Shown here: piece after piece, positions 13,142-14,223 of the stretch
Numbering within the stretch: the stretch's first letter is position 1
How the letters are laid out: the number at the start of each line of letters is the position of its first letter
Origin: Nitrospira sp.
GTDB lineage: Bacteria > Nitrospirota > Nitrospiria > Nitrospirales > Nitrospiraceae
Assembly: GCA_025363325.1 (NCBI GenBank)
Contig: JANYEF010000263.1
Coordinates: 1-14,223, forward strand
Direction: 5' to 3'
DNA: 14,223 nucleotides
Made by a program: the position numbers and the translations under genes
Notes under the pieces: generated by a model
Told to the model about the DNA's origin: nothing
The model's database searches: none
The model's input: the letters and a program-made list of their open reading frames with translations, nothing else

Positions 13142-14223
13142 CTAAATGCGGCCAGCCCGCCAACCCACCTTGGCCAACGTGCCTTTGACATGGTAACGGA
13201 TGTTATCATCCGACTCGTGGGCCAGCACTGCCAGCAACGGCGCAATCACGGCGGAACCGAACCGAGTCAGCGCGTCGGCGGCTTCCGCCCGCGTCACCGT
13301 ATGACGGAGCGCCTTCATGAGCGACGGAATGGCCGCCTCGTCCCGGATCGCGCCCAAGGCCTGGACTGCCTCTCCTAACGTGAGTCTCTCTTCATCCCAC
13401 TGATCACCGCAACCATCGATCGGCCGCGAGATCTCCGGTCGATTCAGTCCATCAAGCACATCGATCAGCACCGGCACCGCACGACGATCGCCGATCCGGC
13501 CCAGTGCCTCTACCGCCAGCGGCCGCAACCCCGGCTCTTTCATCGCCGTCACGAGGTACTCCACGGCATGCGCATCTCCGATCTGACCCAGCGCGCGAAC
13601 TGCATCCTCGCGAACCGCCCTGTCCCGATCGTTGAAGAGTACCGATAACAAAGGGGCCACAGCCTCCGGCGACCGCGTTTTTCCTAGAGCTTCAACCGCA
13701 TGCAACCGTACCAGCCATTCAGCATGGGTCAACGCGACGAGCAGCGATGACAACGCCGCCTCCCCCATGGCAGCGAGGGCTGTGGACGTCTCCTCGCGCA
13801 CGGCCTTCACCGAATCTTGCAGGAGCGGCACCAGCGGCACCACCGCGCCAGGGTCCTTAATCCGACCCAACGCCTTGGCCGCGTGCATCCGCACAATCCA
13901 ATCGGGACTCCCAAGCGCCTTGACGAGCGGCGCGAGCACCCGCGCATCGGCAATGGTAGCCAATACCGACGAGGCCAACTCCTGAACCGTGAGCACCGGA
14001 TCGGAGAGGCAGGCACCTAGCGTCGTCACGGCTGGCTCTCCGATGGCCAAGAGGGCGCCGATCGCCGCATCGCGGACCGCGCGATCGCCGTCATGAAGCA
14101 CGGAAACCAACGGCACCACAGCCCTCGGATCTCGAAGTGTGCCAAGCATCGTGGCGGCCTCTTCGCGAATCGCCCAATCTTCGTCTTGAAGCGCAGCAAT
14201 CTGCTCAGCTACTGCGTCTGCCA
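13142..14223 (-). CDS. HEAT-repeat protein (5'-partial or nearly complete at window edge)
   Basis: 359 residues are visible. The frame is open to the right edge: upstream of ATG 14149 it reads ADAVAEQIAALQDEDWAIRE, a clear HEAT repeat, so 14149 is not the true start. The last two bases, TG on the minus strand, could be the end of an ATG/GTG codon giving M-A-D-A-V, so only one base may be missing. There are about eleven HEAT repeats, arranged as pairs of roughly 61 residues: DWAIREEAA, DWIVRMHAAKALG and EWLVRLHAVEALG recur two repeats apart. One repeat has an insertion (about NRPEISRPIDGCGDQWDEE). The end KVGWRAG matches the ends of two sister genes. It is the first gene of the four in this window, followed by the heptamer arrays. 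Confidence 0.92.
   Translation of the reverse strand, partial: ADAVAEQIAALQDEDWAIREEAATMLGTLRDPRAVVPLVSVLHDGDRAVRDAAIGALLAIGEPAVTTLGACLSDPVLTVQELASSVLATIADARVLAPLVKALGSPDWIVRMHAAKALGRIKDPGAVVPLVPLLQDSVKAVREETSTALAAMGEAALSSLLVALTHAEWLVRLHAVEALGKTRSPEAVAPLLSVLFNDRDRAVREDAVRALGQIGDAHAVEYLVTAMKEPGLRPLAVEALGRIGDRRAVPVLIDVLDGLNRPEISRPIDGCGDQWDEERLTLGEAVQALGAIRDEAAIPSLMKALRHTVTRAEAADALTRFGSAVIAPLLAVLAHESDDNIRYHVKGTLAKVGWRAGRI

Overview
The window looks like chromosomal DNA of a Gram-negative, GC-rich, redox-versatile bacterium, most likely Nitrospira or a close relative. This rests on gene content and repeat style, not on a database match. The content includes a rimP-nusA-infB operon, an alvin-type 2[4Fe-4S] ferredoxin, a Rieske ferredoxin, an exported cupredoxin, a tandem cluster of HEAT-repeat genes, and intergenic repeats of a kind I remember from Nitrospira genomes. 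There are no phage, transposase, CRISPR, tRNA or rRNA signals.

Layout. (1) 1-3155, minus strand: the translation/transcription operon rimP-nusA-infB, with infB running off the left edge. It is preceded by a candidate promoter that fires straight into a strong intrinsic terminator at 3088-3115. That arrangement suggests leader attenuation, and the same terminator also lies just downstream of the next operon. (2) 3161-5266, minus strand: a compact operon read as DUF192 membrane-anchored protein, Rieske [2Fe-2S] ferredoxin, small chagasin/I42-like protein, and D-amino-acid aminotransferase. (3) 5358-5889, plus strand: a monocistronic ferredoxin gene with a near-consensus sigma-70 promoter and a strong downstream hairpin. 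(4) 5832-6147: a gene-free stretch that is fully accounted for by that hairpin, a 184-bp element with imperfect terminal inverted repeats enclosing a heptamer tandem array, and the terminator of the next gene. (5) 6148-6627, minus strand: the exported cupredoxin. The 260 bp upstream of it (6628-6888) show no convincing promoter, terminator or gene. (6) 6889-8929, minus strand: CBS-domain protein followed by a fused 7-TM/spermidine-synthase-like protein, with a TTGACA-N17-TACTAT promoter. (7) 9046-10438, plus strand: UDP-glucose 6-dehydrogenase, divergent from the CBS gene. (8) 10447-14223, minus strand: four consecutive HEAT-repeat genes, the first one 5'-partial. They form one transcription direction and converge on ugd, with both stop codons inside one 22-bp palindrome. 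A double heptamer array separates the first and second genes of this cluster.

How the genes may work together: regions 1 and 7 are housekeeping (ribosome maturation, transcription elongation, translation initiation, nucleotide-sugar supply). Regions 2, 3 and 5 are small redox carriers and envelope or periplasm-facing proteins. The HEAT cluster is the least explained part. It is four repeat-protein paralogs in tandem, one carrying an OB/S1-like N-terminal domain, with no recognisable enzyme in the visible part of the operon. Several gene starts were moved from the longest reading frame to internal starts on ribosome-binding-site or promoter evidence (rimP, Rieske, DUF192, ferredoxin, MFS/SpeE, CBS, ugd, second-last HEAT gene).
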